Shown one piece after another: positions 47,601-54,891 of a stretch of DNA of 64,000 nt. Positions within the stretch are counted from its first letter, which is position 1. The number at the start of each line of letters is the position of its first letter. Under the pieces are notes generated by a model. It worked only from the letters and a program-made list of their open reading frames with translations. It was not told the origin of the DNA and searched no databases. The translations under genes and the position numbers were made by a program. This DNA comes from Williamsia serinedens (lineage in GTDB: Bacteria; Actinomycetota; Actinomycetes; Mycobacteriales; Mycobacteriaceae): assembly GCF_024171725.1 (NCBI RefSeq), contig NZ_JAMTCG010000001.1:1-64000 (forward strand), written 5' to 3'.

Positions 47601-50600
47601 GGCTCGAGGACGACGTCACCGAGATCGACCCGGGCGCCGCCGACGAGGCCCGCGCGGCCCAGGTCCTGTCCGACCGTGTGTCGGCCGAACTCGGCGCCGA
47701 CTGGCTGCGTGTCGTCACGCCGACGTTCGACGCACGGACCGCCGTGCTCGTCGACGACCGGTGGGCGAGTGCACGCGAGGACCTCGCGCGTCTGTGGCTG
47801 GCCGACGACCACGACCTCGACGCCGACTTCGAGACGGTCACCCGACGATTCGCCGGTGCGGGACACACCGTGGCCCAGCAGGCGACGTGGTGGCAGGGCA
47901 AGGCGCTCCACGTCGGTGACGGGGTGCGCGCCCGGGTCTACGCCCAGATCGCCCACCTCGCCGAGGATCCCACGCCCGGCACCTACTGCGACGAGGTCGC
48001 CGTCGTGACCGGTGCGTCGTCGGGCTCGATCGCCGCGGCGGTCGTCGGGCGTCTGCTCGCCGGGGGAGCGACCGTCGTCGCGACCACCTCCCGTCTGGAC
48101 GGGACCCGTCTCGCGTTCTTCAAGCAGCTCTACCGCGAGCACGCCCGCGACGGGGCGGCCCTGTGGGTCGCGTCGGCGAACATGTACTCCTACACCGACG
48201 TCGACGACCTCGTGGAATGGATCGGGTCCGAGCAGTCGGAGACCGCGGGCGGTTCCACCACCCTGGTGAAGCCCGCACTGCGCCCGACGCTGCTGTTCCC
48301 GTTCGCCGCGCCGCGTGTCGCGGGTGACCTGTCCGACACGGGTCCCCGCGCGGAGCTGGAGATGAAGGTGCTGCTGTGGTCGGTCGAGCGTCTGATCGCC
48401 GGTCTCGGCGAGCTGGGCGCCGACCACGACATCGACGGCCGGGTGCACGTGGTGCTGCCGGGGTCGCCGAACCGCGGCATGTTCGGAGGTGACGGGGCCT
48501 ACGGCGAGAGCAAGGCCGCCCTCGACGCCCTGGTCGCGCGGTGGTCGGCGGAGTCGTCGTGGAACACCCGCGTCACGCTGGCGCACGCGATCATCGGCTG
48601 GGTGCGCGGCACCGGGCTGATGGGGCACAACGACCCGATGGTCTCGGCGGTCGAGGCCGCCGGCGTGCGCACCTGGTCGACCACGGAGATGGCCGACGAG
48701 CTGCTCTCGCTGTGCGCCCCGGCCCGACGCGCCGCGGCGCGCACCGCGCCGATCGTCGCCGACCTCACGGCAGGACTCGGTGAGGCCGACCTCGACCTCG
48801 GGGCCCTGGCGTCGCAGACCCAGGCCACGGCCGACGACGAGGCCGCCGAGGACGCCGCTCCGGTGACGGTGCCGGCGCTGCCGGCACCGGCGCGCCCCGC
48901 GTCGGGAACGACCCCGTCGTGGCCCGAGGTGGCCGTCGACCCGGCCGACCTCGTCGTCATCGTCGGCGCCGGCGAGCTCGGCCCCTACGGCAGCGCACGC
49001 ACACGGTTCGAGATGGAGGTCTCCGAACACCTCTCGGCGGCCGGTGTCCTCGAACTCGCCTGGAGCACAGGGCTGGTCCGCTGGGAGCAGACCCCGAAGC
49101 CGGGCTGGTACGACACCGAGACCGGCGACCCCGTCAGCGAGCACGAGATCGCCGACCGGTACCACGACACCGTGGTCGAGCGGTGCGGGATCCGTCGCTA
49201 CGCCGACGACGGCGAGATGGTCGACAACGCGGCGCCGCTGCTGACCTCGGTCTACCTCGACGAGGACCTGACGTTCACCGTCGCGTCCGAGGAGGAGGCC
49301 CGGGCGTTCGCGGCGTCGGACGGGGAGCGGACCGCCGTGCGGGCGCTCGAGTCGGGCGACTGGGAGGTGACCCGTCGGGCGGGCACCGAGATCCGCGTCC
49401 CGCGCCGGTTCGCGTTGAGCCGCACCGTCGGTGGGCAGATCCCGACCGGGTTCGACCCGACCGTCTACGGCGTCTCCGCCGACATGGCGTCGTCGCTGGA
49501 CCGCGTCGCGCTGTGGAATCTCGTCGCGACGGTCGACGCGTTCCTCGGCTCCGGTTTCGACCCCGCCGAGCTCATGCGGTGGGTGCACCCCGGCCTCGTC
49601 GCCAACACCCAGGGCACCGGCATGGGTGGCATGGAGTCCATGCGGTCGCTGTACATCGACACCCTGCTGGGGGAGTCGAAGGCGAACGACATCCTGCAGG
49701 AGGCGCTGCCGAACGTCATCGCCGCGCACGTCGTGCAGTCCTACGTCGGCAGCTACGGCGCGATGATCCACCCGGTCGCCGCGTGCGCCACCGCCGCGGT
49801 CTCCGTCGAGGAGGGTGTCGACAAGATCCGGCTCGGCAAGGCGCTGTTCGCGGTCGCCGGCGGCTTCGACGACCTGTCCATCGAGGGCATCGTCGGGTTC
49901 GGCGACATGTCGGCCACCGCCGACTCGGCGGCGATGGCCGCGCGCGGCATCGACCCCCGCCGGTTCTCGCGCGCCAACGACCGGCGACGGGGCGGCTTCG
50001 TCGAATCCCAGGGCGGTGGAACGGTTCTGCTGGCCCGAGGCGACGTCGCCGCCGACATGGGACTGCCGGTCCTCGGTGTCGTGGCGTGGGCGCAGAGCTT
50101 CGGCGACGGTGTCCACACGTCGATCCCGGCCCCGGGCATCGGTGCCCTCGGTGCCGCCCGCGGTCGGGCGGAGTCGCCGATGGCCCGCGCGCTGCGCGAT
50201 CTCGGCGTGAGCGCCGACGACGTGGCGGTGGTGTCCAAGCACGACACCTCGACGAAGGCCAACGACCCCAACGAGGCCGACCTGCACGAGCGGGTGGCCG
50301 GTGCGCTGGGCCGCAACGACGGTGCACCCCTGTTCGTGGTGTCGCAGAAGTCGCTGACCGGGCACGCCAAGGGCGGCGCGGCGGCGTTCCAGCTGATCGG
50401 GCTCTGCCAGATGCTCCGCGACGGCGTCATCCCGCCCAACCGCAGCCTCGACTGCGTCGACGAGACGATGCGGGAACACCCGCACCTGGTGTGGGTGACC
50501 GAGGCCCTCGACCTCGGCGAGCGGTTCCCGCTGAAGGCGGGGCTGCTCACCAGCCTCGGGTTCGGCCACGTGTCCGGGCTCGTCGCGGTGGTGCACCCGG

Positions 50601-50857
50601 AGGCGTTCGTGGCGGCGCTCGACGCCGACCGCCGGGCGGCCTACCGGGAGGCCGCGGCGCAGCGGTCCCGCGAGGGTGCGCGCCGACGGCTCGAGGCGAT
50701 GTGCGGCGGTGCGCCGATGTACCAGCGTCCGCCGAACCGCCGTCTCGGCGACGACGGACCGGACCCCGACCGCGAGGCGGCGATGCTCCTCGACGAGTCG
50801 GTGCGCCTCGACGCCGGCGGCGACTACCCGGCGATGTCGGGGTCGGCGCGACGATGA
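41639..50857 (+). CDS. fas: Type I fatty acid synthase (multidomain FAS I)
   Basis: A 3072-residue single chain (3069 in M. tuberculosis). It makes C16-C26 acyl-CoA for membrane lipids and as mycolic acid precursors. Domains in order: acetyltransferase with GHSQG (S147); enoyl reductase with HIEGGRAGGHHSWED near 567; dehydratase hot-dog region with SGDRNPIHTDLRAARLAGLGEPIVHG near 1220; malonyl/palmitoyl transferase with GHSVGEY (S1433); an Ala/Pro linker at about 1723-1760; ACP with DGVSSRRNQ (S1804/S1805 attachment); ketoreductase with GASSGSIAAAV near 2124 and Y2288/K2292; ketosynthase with C2716, H2868 and H2909. GTG 41639 has GAGGAG 7 nt upstream. The stop overlaps acpS as ATGA. Confidence 0.98.
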   Translation: MTVNEFRNETEGTPSSRHTDTLIARLRAGTPYAVTFGGQGTPWLPALAELVIDAELDHSLAHTVDAAERLVAPVAGEIDAVRPDGFDPLAWVHRLAADRTVPSPTVLAGAAQSVPGILLAQIAALAALAKQGLDTAEIAPTAVAGHSQGILAADVVADAGGRGALLAVAHLIGAAGATVARRTGLGATADGAPMVSVSKVDPARLAAILDEHRASLVGDDALIAPVVAIRNGRRSVAVSGAPRQLRAIEQRCAAIAAAEAAERKAKTTGGAPFAPSFDAIDVSIAFHHPALAGAVDLVADWADRCGLDVAWARGLAEAILVAPCDWVRSLDDVADAGARWLLDLGPSDSATRLSVPNVRGRGIGCIPASSRGGQRNIFAPGGVPSVPAPWSVHAPALAELPDGRTVVETAFTRLTGRSPMLLAGMTPTTVDPAIVAAATNAGHWAELAGGGQVTEAILAENLDRLHTLLEPGRQAQFNALFLDPYLWKLQLGGKRLVQKARAAGAPIDGVVVSAGIPELDDAVALVEELVDAGIPWVAFKPGTVEQIRSVVRIAAEVPAHPVIVHIEGGRAGGHHSWEDLDDLVLATYAELRARPNAVICVGGGIGTPERAADYLTGRWSTAHGFPAMPVDGILLGTVAMATLEATTSPAVKQLLVDTPGCDAWIGAGHARDGMASGRSQLGADIHEVDNAASACGRLLDAVAGDADAVAERRAEIVAALDATAKPYFGDVAAMTYRQWLTRYADLAVGTDPGPAPVWADVTWRDRFLQMLQRTEARMHPADRGEVATAFADEAATDNPHAAIDVLGSLYPEIDADVLHPADVAFFLGLCRTPGKPVNFVPVVDADVRRWWRSDSLWQAHDARYGADEVCVIPGPVAVAGITEVDEPVGDLLNRFEAHLAAELASRGVDATPVPSRRAGIAGRTGVLATVLAADSVEWAGRMVPNPIARLGDVERWAFLDDGDDRAEHAPTGATLTRVDGGVELVVPVASTTVTIPMRIDASFADGGAPRVELDAASDAMRTILAVAAGDLPDVNDGVATTTALWTAHLAADHAGVTAHALPQHLSASTPSGSGGFAVPDALVGLAWPAVFAVLGAARSLDGRPVVEGLLDLVHLDHAVSAVSDLPRVDTDVTVTATQRSVTDTSVGRVVTVDVEIAGPTGVLATLTERFAIRGRTGAGELTDPVRAGGAVVDERSATRALVRTTRVTAPARMHGFAAVSGDRNPIHTDLRAARLAGLGEPIVHGMWLSAMAQHVVTATDSDRPVPAPRPLLGWTARYLGMVRTGDEVTVRVERVGLDQGAEVVEVTCSVDGDLVLAATGRLAAPRTVYAFPGQGIQSAGMGLAARARSAAARDVWDRADAHTRAALGFSILAVVRDNPTRLVARGTTYTHPDGVLFLTQFTQVAMATLGVAQIAELRESGGFVEGAITCGHSVGEYNALAACAGVLPLEAVLEVVFQRGEAMHHLVPRDELGRSNYRLAAIRPSQFGVADDEVVGFVADVSRACGEFLEVVNLNQRGTQYAIAGTVRGLENLEAHIERRRAEVGGKRGFILIPGIDVPFHSSVLRDGVPEFRARLQELLPESLDPDVLVGRYIPNLVPRPFTLDREFVSEIADLVPSQPLADVLDDWAAASADRSALARTVLIELLAWQFASPVRWIETQDLLFAGRETGGLGVQRFVEVGVATAPTLAGLATNTLKLDAFAGSAVQVLNVERDSQVLLAQDEAPEEVDEPTTADVTDAPAAAPAEVAAAPAPAPAAAAGPRPDDIAFTPADAVRAVIALWTKMRPDQIGTADTIEALCDGVSSRRNQLLLDVGAELGLGAIDGAAEADMASLASTVDALARGYKPFGSVLTDAVGDALRKVLGPINKRPAHIEDRVSSVWQLGPGWARHTTVALALGTREGASVRGGDLGGLVDGALGSVDALDAAIDAAVVAVGAQRGVTVSKPAAESGGGAMVDAAALGALTEQFTGRSGALASAARTVLRKLGLEDDVTEIDPGAADEARAAQVLSDRVSAELGADWLRVVTPTFDARTAVLVDDRWASAREDLARLWLADDHDLDADFETVTRRFAGAGHTVAQQATWWQGKALHVGDGVRARVYAQIAHLAEDPTPGTYCDEVAVVTGASSGSIAAAVVGRLLAGGATVVATTSRLDGTRLAFFKQLYREHARDGAALWVASANMYSYTDVDDLVEWIGSEQSETAGGSTTLVKPALRPTLLFPFAAPRVAGDLSDTGPRAELEMKVLLWSVERLIAGLGELGADHDIDGRVHVVLPGSPNRGMFGGDGAYGESKAALDALVARWSAESSWNTRVTLAHAIIGWVRGTGLMGHNDPMVSAVEAAGVRTWSTTEMADELLSLCAPARRAAARTAPIVADLTAGLGEADLDLGALASQTQATADDEAAEDAAPVTVPALPAPARPASGTTPSWPEVAVDPADLVVIVGAGELGPYGSARTRFEMEVSEHLSAAGVLELAWSTGLVRWEQTPKPGWYDTETGDPVSEHEIADRYHDTVVERCGIRRYADDGEMVDNAAPLLTSVYLDEDLTFTVASEEEARAFAASDGERTAVRALESGDWEVTRRAGTEIRVPRRFALSRTVGGQIPTGFDPTVYGVSADMASSLDRVALWNLVATVDAFLGSGFDPAELMRWVHPGLVANTQGTGMGGMESMRSLYIDTLLGESKANDILQEALPNVIAAHVVQSYVGSYGAMIHPVAACATAAVSVEEGVDKIRLGKALFAVAGGFDDLSIEGIVGFGDMSATADSAAMAARGIDPRRFSRANDRRRGGFVESQGGGTVLLARGDVAADMGLPVLGVVAWAQSFGDGVHTSIPAPGIGALGAARGRAESPMARALRDLGVSADDVAVVSKHDTSTKANDPNEADLHERVAGALGRNDGAPLFVVSQKSLTGHAKGGAAAFQLIGLCQMLRDGVIPPNRSLDCVDETMREHPHLVWVTEALDLGERFPLKAGLLTSLGFGHVSGLVAVVHPEAFVAALDADRRAAYREAAAQRSREGARRRLEAMCGGAPMYQRPPNRRLGDDGPDPDREAAMLLDESVRLDAGGDYPAMSGSARR

Positions 50858-51255
50858 GCGTGCTCGGTGTCGGTATCGACATCGTGTCGGTGCCGGAGTT
50901 CGCCGAGCAGATGACGCAGGCGGGCACGACGTTCGCCGACCGGTTCACGGTCGGTGAGCGTCGTGACTCCGCGGCCGGGACCGGTGACGACGCACGGCAT
51001 CTCGCGGCCCGCTGGGCCGCGAAGGAGGCCGTCGTGAAGGCGTGGTCGGTGAGCCGGTTCGCGTTGCCGCCGGCCATGGCCGCCGTCGAGCACAGCGACA
51101 TCGAGGTCGTCACCGACGCGTGGGGTCGCCCGTCGATCCGGCTTTCGGGGACGATCGGGGAGCACCTGCGTGCCGCGCGGGTCCACATCTCGTTGACGCA
51201 CGACGGGCCGTCCGCGGCCGCGGTCGCGGTGATCGAGGGACCCGACCCGGGCTGA
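50854..51255 (+). CDS. acpS: Holo-[acyl-carrier-protein] synthase
   Basis: A 133-residue 4'-phosphopantetheinyl transferase (130 in M. tuberculosis) that loads the ACP domain of FAS I. Magnesium-binding D9 lies in VGIDIVSVPEF and E58 in ARWAAKEAVVKAW, the two AcpS signatures. The C-terminus has HISLTHDGPSAAAVAVI. The ATG overlaps the fas stop by four bases, so enzyme and substrate are made together, as in Rv2524c-Rv2523c. Confidence 0.95.
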   Translation: MSVLGVGIDIVSVPEFAEQMTQAGTTFADRFTVGERRDSAAGTGDDARHLAARWAAKEAVVKAWSVSRFALPPAMAAVEHSDIEVVTDAWGRPSIRLSGTIGEHLRAARVHISLTHDGPSAAAVAVIEGPDPG

Positions 51256-51272
51256 GCGTGCGGGCGGGGGTG

Positions 51273-51899
51273 TCAGGCGGTCTCGGGGTCCTCGAGGAGC
51301 AGGTAGCCGGTCAGCATCCGCTTCAGCTCGGCGACGGTGCGGGCGTGGTCGTGCCCGTCCTGCACCGAGAAGCTGAGCAGCGAGTACGCGGTGTGGACGA
51401 GCACCTCCGACATCATCGTGCGCCGGGCCCGCTGGCTCGGGGTGAGCGGCGCGATGATGCGCGCGACCATCTCGGCCAGCGCCCGCTCGTGGACCATCGC
51501 GGTCGCACGGGTGGCCGGGGTCGACTGGACGGCGAGCCACACGGCCCGCCTCGACGGGTCGTCACGCCACAGCGACGCGAGGTGGTCGAGGAACTTCTCG
51601 AGCAGCCGCGGCCAGTCGAGCGACGGGATCTCCTCGCCGAACGCGCGCAGTGCGTCCTGCACACCCACCGCGTCCTGCCGGTCGAGTTCGCAGACGATCA
51701 CGTACTTGTTCGCGAAGTACTGGTAGAGCGTCCCGATCGGCACGTCCGCGCGGGCCGCGATCTCCTCGCACGTCAACGACTCGAAGCCGACCTCGATGAG
51801 CAGCGACCGCGCCTCGACGAGCATCGCCTCGACGCGACGGCGACTGCGCTCCTGTGTCGGTCGCTTCCGGGGCACCAGGGGTGCCGTCGGGTCACCCAT
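51273..51899 (-). CDS. TetR family transcriptional regulator
   Basis: A 208-residue regulator. The N-terminal helix-turn-helix reads SRRRVEAMLVEARSLLIEVGFESLTCEEIAARADVPIGTLYQYFANKYVIV, a clear TetR_N domain. The C-terminal ligand domain is helical and includes a WLAVQSTPATRATAMVHERAL segment. The ATG at 51899 begins 11 bases after the bcp stop on the same strand, so it is probably the second gene of a bcp-tetR operon. It converges on acpS. In M. tuberculosis this place holds a peptidase gene (Rv2522c). Control of fas, or of peroxide defence, are both possible; neither is shown. Confidence 0.88.
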   Translation of the reverse strand: MGDPTAPLVPRKRPTQERSRRRVEAMLVEARSLLIEVGFESLTCEEIAARADVPIGTLYQYFANKYVIVCELDRQDAVGVQDALRAFGEEIPSLDWPRLLEKFLDHLASLWRDDPSRRAVWLAVQSTPATRATAMVHERALAEMVARIIAPLTPSQRARRTMMSEVLVHTAYSLLSFSVQDGHDHARTVAELKRMLTGYLLLEDPETA

Positions 51900-51910
51900 G
51901 GGCTCGGAGC

Positions 51911-52381
51911 TCAGATCGCGAGGTCGCGGCGCAGCTTGGCGACGTGGCCGGTGGCGCGGACGTTGTACTGCGCCACCTCGATGGTCCCGTCGGCGTCGAC
52001 GAGGAACGTCGACCGGATGACGCCGGTGACGGTCTTGCCGTACATGGTCTTCTCGCCGAACGCACCCCACTCGGTGAGCACCGTCTTGTCCGGGTCGGAC
52101 AGGAGCGGGAAGGTCAGCTCCTGCTCGTCGCGGAACTTCGCCAGCTTGGCGGGCTTGTCGGGGGAGATGCCGACGACGTCGATCCCCGCCCCGGACAGCT
52201 CGGCGAGGTTGTCGCGGAAGTCGCAGGCCTGCTTGGTGCATCCCGGCGTCGACGCCGCGGGGTAGAAGTAGACGACCACCTTGCGGCCGGCGTAGTCCGC
52301 GAGCGAGACGGGATTGCCGTCCGCGTCGGGCAGGGTGAAGGCCGGGGCGGTGTCACCGGGAGCGAGCCGTCGTGTCGTCAC
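51911..52381 (-). CDS. bcp: Peroxiredoxin Bcp (thiol peroxidase, BCP/PrxQ type)
   Basis: A 156-residue PrxQ-type peroxiredoxin (157 in M. tuberculosis Rv2521). It reduces organic and hydrogen peroxides. Peroxidatic C48 lies in YPAASTPGCTKQACDFRD, with the resolving C53 five residues later, and GISPDKPAKLAKFRDEQELTFPLLSDPDK and RSTFLVDADGTI follow the family. GTG 52381 is preferred over GTG 52390 because TACCGT lies 7 nt upstream (leaderless). The TetR gene follows in the same direction. Confidence 0.94.
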   Translation of the reverse strand: MTTRRLAPGDTAPAFTLPDADGNPVSLADYAGRKVVVYFYPAASTPGCTKQACDFRDNLAELSGAGIDVVGISPDKPAKLAKFRDEQELTFPLLSDPDKTVLTEWGAFGEKTMYGKTVTGVIRSTFLVDADGTIEVAQYNVRATGHVAKLRRDLAI

Positions 52382-52388
52382 GCGTGAC

Positions 52389-52394
52389 ACGGTA
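52389..52394 (-). promoter_or_regulatory. -10 hexamer TACCGT of bcp
   Basis: Minus-strand TACCGT, 7 nt before the GTG at 52381. Confidence 0.55.
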
Positions 52395-52471
52395 GCCGAG
52401 CAGGGTGGCGCCGGTCGTGGCCGAGGACGGTCTCGGGCGACGGCTCGTGTCCCGTCACCGGGCGCGTGAAC

Positions 52472-52477
52472 TACGGT
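52472..52477 (+). promoter_or_regulatory. Candidate -10 (TACGGT) of the DUF3618 gene
   Basis: TACGGT with a predicted start near 52484 and a leader of about 80 nt before the GTG at 52567. Confidence 0.35.
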
Positions 52478-52566
52478 TGCCTGAAGAGTGCCCGGCCGCC
52501 GTGCCGGCACGACCCGGAGCCGGGGCCGAACGCAGGCGTCGACCCGCCGACGACGATGGAGGACAC

Positions 52567-52788
52567 GTGGCACGCGACCCCGACAGCATCGAGCGCGACA
52601 TCGTCCGCGCCCGCGAGGATCTGGCCTCCACCCTGGACTCGCTCGCCGAGCGTGCGAACCCGCAGCGGCTCGCCGAGGACGCCAAGAACGGGGTCGTCGC
52701 CACCCTGAACACCCCCGCGGTGAAGTACCCGCTCATCGGGGTCGGGGTGCTCGTGCTCGCCCTGACGATCAAGAAGATCGTCAGCTGA
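52567..52788 (+). CDS. DUF3618 membrane-anchored protein
   Basis: A 73-residue protein equal to Rv2520c in size and place. An amphipathic helix ARDPDSIERDIVRAREDLASTLDSLAERANPQRLAED is followed by one hydrophobic segment (YPLIGVGVLVLALTIKKIVS) at the C-terminus. This ERDI...ArEdLA...L pattern defines DUF3618. The family is found next to bcp and phage-shock-like genes; function is unknown. GTG 52567 has GGAGG five nt upstream. It converges on the TetR gene with 2 bases between stops. Confidence 0.82.
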   Translation: MARDPDSIERDIVRAREDLASTLDSLAERANPQRLAEDAKNGVVATLNTPAVKYPLIGVGVLVLALTIKKIVS

Positions 52789-52790
52789 TC

Positions 52791-53441
52791 TCAGCGCGCG
52801 GTCCCCGTCCCCGGTGACCCCGCGCTCTCCGCGACGAAGAGCGCTTCCGTCGCCGCGACGGCACAGTCCGCGATGTCGCGCAGCGGTGCGTCGGCCTCGA
52901 CCTGCGCCGCGATCAGCTCGCGCAGACCGCCGACGAGCAGAACCACCATCGGACGCGACGGCGGGCTGAACCCCTCACGGCGGAGGTCGTCGTTGTCGGC
53001 GAGGTCGCAGACCAGGTCGACGAAGCCCTCCCGCGTGGCGCGCTCGACGTCGCGTGCGCCCGATCGCAGGGTCGGGGCGTCGCGGATCCAGCTCAGCGTG
53101 ATCGCCGGTTCCGCCGACGACCCCGCGATCCACGTCTCGATCCCCACGCGCACCTGCTCCCGCCAGGGCGCCGACCGGTCCACCACGCGGTAGATCAGGT
53201 CCATCTGCCCCTGGCTGACCATGGCCAGCATCGCGGCGAAGCACTGTTCCTTGTCGCCGAAGTGCTCGTAGAACGTTCGCCGCGACATGTGTGCGAGACG
53301 CACGATGTCGGCGACGGTCGTGTCGCGGAACCCGCGCTCGACGATGGACGTCGCGAGTGCGTCGACGATCCGACCGCGTACGTCGTCGGTGCGGGCGACC
53401 TCGCGCGGGGACGGAAGGGCGGTCGTCCCGTCGGGTGCCAT
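52791..53441 (-). CDS. TetR family regulator, divergent from P450
   Basis: A 216-residue TetR protein. The DNA-binding domain is RGRIVDALATSIVERGFRDTTVADIVRLAHMSRRTFYEHFGDKEQCF at about residues 22-68, and the rest is helical. ATG 53441 has TACGCT ending 7 nt upstream, so a leaderless transcript is predicted. It is divergent from a cytochrome P450, with an 18-bp palindrome in between. The pair resembles Rv0135c/Rv0136 (cyp138). It probably represses the P450 gene. Confidence 0.9.
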   Translation of the reverse strand: MAPDGTTALPSPREVARTDDVRGRIVDALATSIVERGFRDTTVADIVRLAHMSRRTFYEHFGDKEQCFAAMLAMVSQGQMDLIYRVVDRSAPWREQVRVGIETWIAGSSAEPAITLSWIRDAPTLRSGARDVERATREGFVDLVCDLADNDDLRREGFSPPSRPMVVLLVGGLRELIAAQVEADAPLRDIADCAVAATEALFVAESAGSPGTGTAR

Positions 53442-53448
53442 GGCCGCG

Positions 53449-53454
53449 AGCGTA
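53449..53454 (-). promoter_or_regulatory. -10 hexamer TACGCT of the TetR gene
   Basis: Minus-strand TACGCT, 7 nt before the ATG at 53441, leaderless spacing. Confidence 0.5.
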
Positions 53455-53498
53455 TCCGCCGGTCTCCTCCCGGCCCGGACGACGACCGTCGACATCCG

Positions 53499-53516
53499 TG
53501 GTACGCATGCGTACCA
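53499..53516. promoter_or_regulatory. 18-bp perfect palindrome, candidate TetR operator
   Basis: TGGTACGCATGCGTACCA is a perfect palindrome between the divergent TetR and P450 genes. It overlaps a TACCAT -10-like hexamer (53512-53517) for the P450, so binding should block P450 transcription. It lies about 45 bases upstream of the TetR -10. Confidence 0.65.
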
Positions 53517-53559
53517 TCGTCGACACCGGCGACCGCCGAGCGCAGAGACGAGGGTTCCC

Positions 53560-54891
53560 ATGAGCATTCCGACCACCGACCGTCCCGCCGCGCCGGCGAC
53601 ACCGCCGACCCCGCGGGTCCCCCGTGCGCTCGTCGCCGGCGCGACCGTGGTCAACCGCCGGGCCGGCCTGGAGTGGCTGCGTTCCCGACACGGCTCGGTG
53701 TTCACCGTCGACATCCCGGTGTTCGGGTCGACGGTGGTGGTCGCCGATCCGCTGCTGGCGCGCGACGTGTTCCGCGCCCCGACCGACGTCCTGGAGTCCG
53801 TCGAGCAGAACCTCGGACGGGTCCTCGGGCCGAACTCGATGTTCGCCCTCACCGGAGAGCGCCACCGGCGCGAGCGCAAGCTGCTCGCGCCGCCGTTCCA
53901 CGGACGTCGCCTGCGCTCCTACGCCGACGTCATCGAGGCGTCGGCGCGGGCGGAGATGGCGACGTGGCCGACCGACCGCGAGTTCGCGACCATGCCGTCG
54001 TTCATGCGCATCACGCTGGACGTGATCATCAAGGCGGTCTTCGGTGCCCACGGCCCCGAGTTCGACCGGTTGCGGATCGTGTTGCCGCGCATGGTCGAAC
54101 TGGGCTCGATGCTTGCCGTCGTGCCGCTGCCGCAACTGCCCGCGCTGGGTGACATGAGCCCCTGGGGGCGTCTGCGCCGCTGGCGGCGCGAGTACGACGC
54201 CATCGTCGGCCGCCTCATCGCCGCGGCACAGGCCGCCGACGATCTCGACGAGCGCGACGACGTGCTCTCCATGATGGTGGCGAGTCGCTACGACGACGGC
54301 AGCCCCATGACCCGGGACGAGATCGCCGACGAACTGCTCACCATGCTCTCCGCAGGGCACGAGACGACCGCCACGACCCTCGCCTGGGCCGTCGAGCGGA
54401 TCTCCCGCCATCCGGCACTGCTCGACCGGCTCGTGGCCGAACGTGCCGCCGGCGAGAGCGCACTGCTCGAGGCGACGATCCTCGAGGTGCAGCGCGCGCG
54501 ACCGGTGATCGACGTGACGTTCCGTGACGTCGTCGCCACCGAGGTGCACCTCGGCGACTGGACCGTCCGCCGCGGTCAGTCGGTGATGGTGGGGATCGGG
54601 CTGATCCACTCGGACCCGTCCGTGTGGCCGGACCCGGAGCGTTTCGACCCCGACCGATTCCTAGGCACCCGACCGGATCTCACCGAGTGGATCCCGTTCG
54701 GCGGCGGCGCCCGGCGGTGCATCGGTGCCGCCTTCGCGTCGATGGAGCTGCAGGTCGTCCTGCAGACGCTGCTCGACGAGGTCGTCGTGGTGCCGACGTC
54801 GCGTCGGGGGGAACGGTGGCGGCCCCGCGGCGTCGCCTACGCCCCGGCGCGCGGCGGTCGGGTGCGGGTGAGAAGGCGGCGCAACGCCTGA
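53560..54891 (+). CDS. Cytochrome P450 (CYP138-like)
   Basis: A 443-residue bacterial class I P450. The I-helix is LSAGHETTATTLAW (A/GGxET), the ExxR motif is in LEVQRARPVIDV, and the haem loop FGGGARRCIGAAF has C387. The N-terminal HRRERKLLAPPFHGRRLRSYADVI is the C-helix typical of CYP110/138-like enzymes. Electron partners are not adjacent; the substrate is unknown. ATG 53560 has GACGAGGG upstream. The C-terminus (VRVRRRRNA) is Arg-rich and lies in a 55-base antisense overlap with the lysozyme-like gene. Confidence 0.92.
   Translation: MSIPTTDRPAAPATPPTPRVPRALVAGATVVNRRAGLEWLRSRHGSVFTVDIPVFGSTVVVADPLLARDVFRAPTDVLESVEQNLGRVLGPNSMFALTGERHRRERKLLAPPFHGRRLRSYADVIEASARAEMATWPTDREFATMPSFMRITLDVIIKAVFGAHGPEFDRLRIVLPRMVELGSMLAVVPLPQLPALGDMSPWGRLRRWRREYDAIVGRLIAAAQAADDLDERDDVLSMMVASRYDDGSPMTRDEIADELLTMLSAGHETTATTLAWAVERISRHPALLDRLVAERAAGESALLEATILEVQRARPVIDVTFRDVVATEVHLGDWTVRRGQSVMVGIGLIHSDPSVWPDPERFDPDRFLGTRPDLTEWIPFGGGARRCIGAAFASMELQVVLQTLLDEVVVVPTSRRGERWRPRGVAYAPARGGRVRVRRRRNA

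Noticed and set aside
41324-50596. A minus-strand open frame of about 3090 codons antisense to fas
   Set aside because: It follows the third-codon GC bias of fas; the translation is low-complexity (Arg, Gly, Asp, Val) with no domain. The sense strand has all seven FAS I domains.
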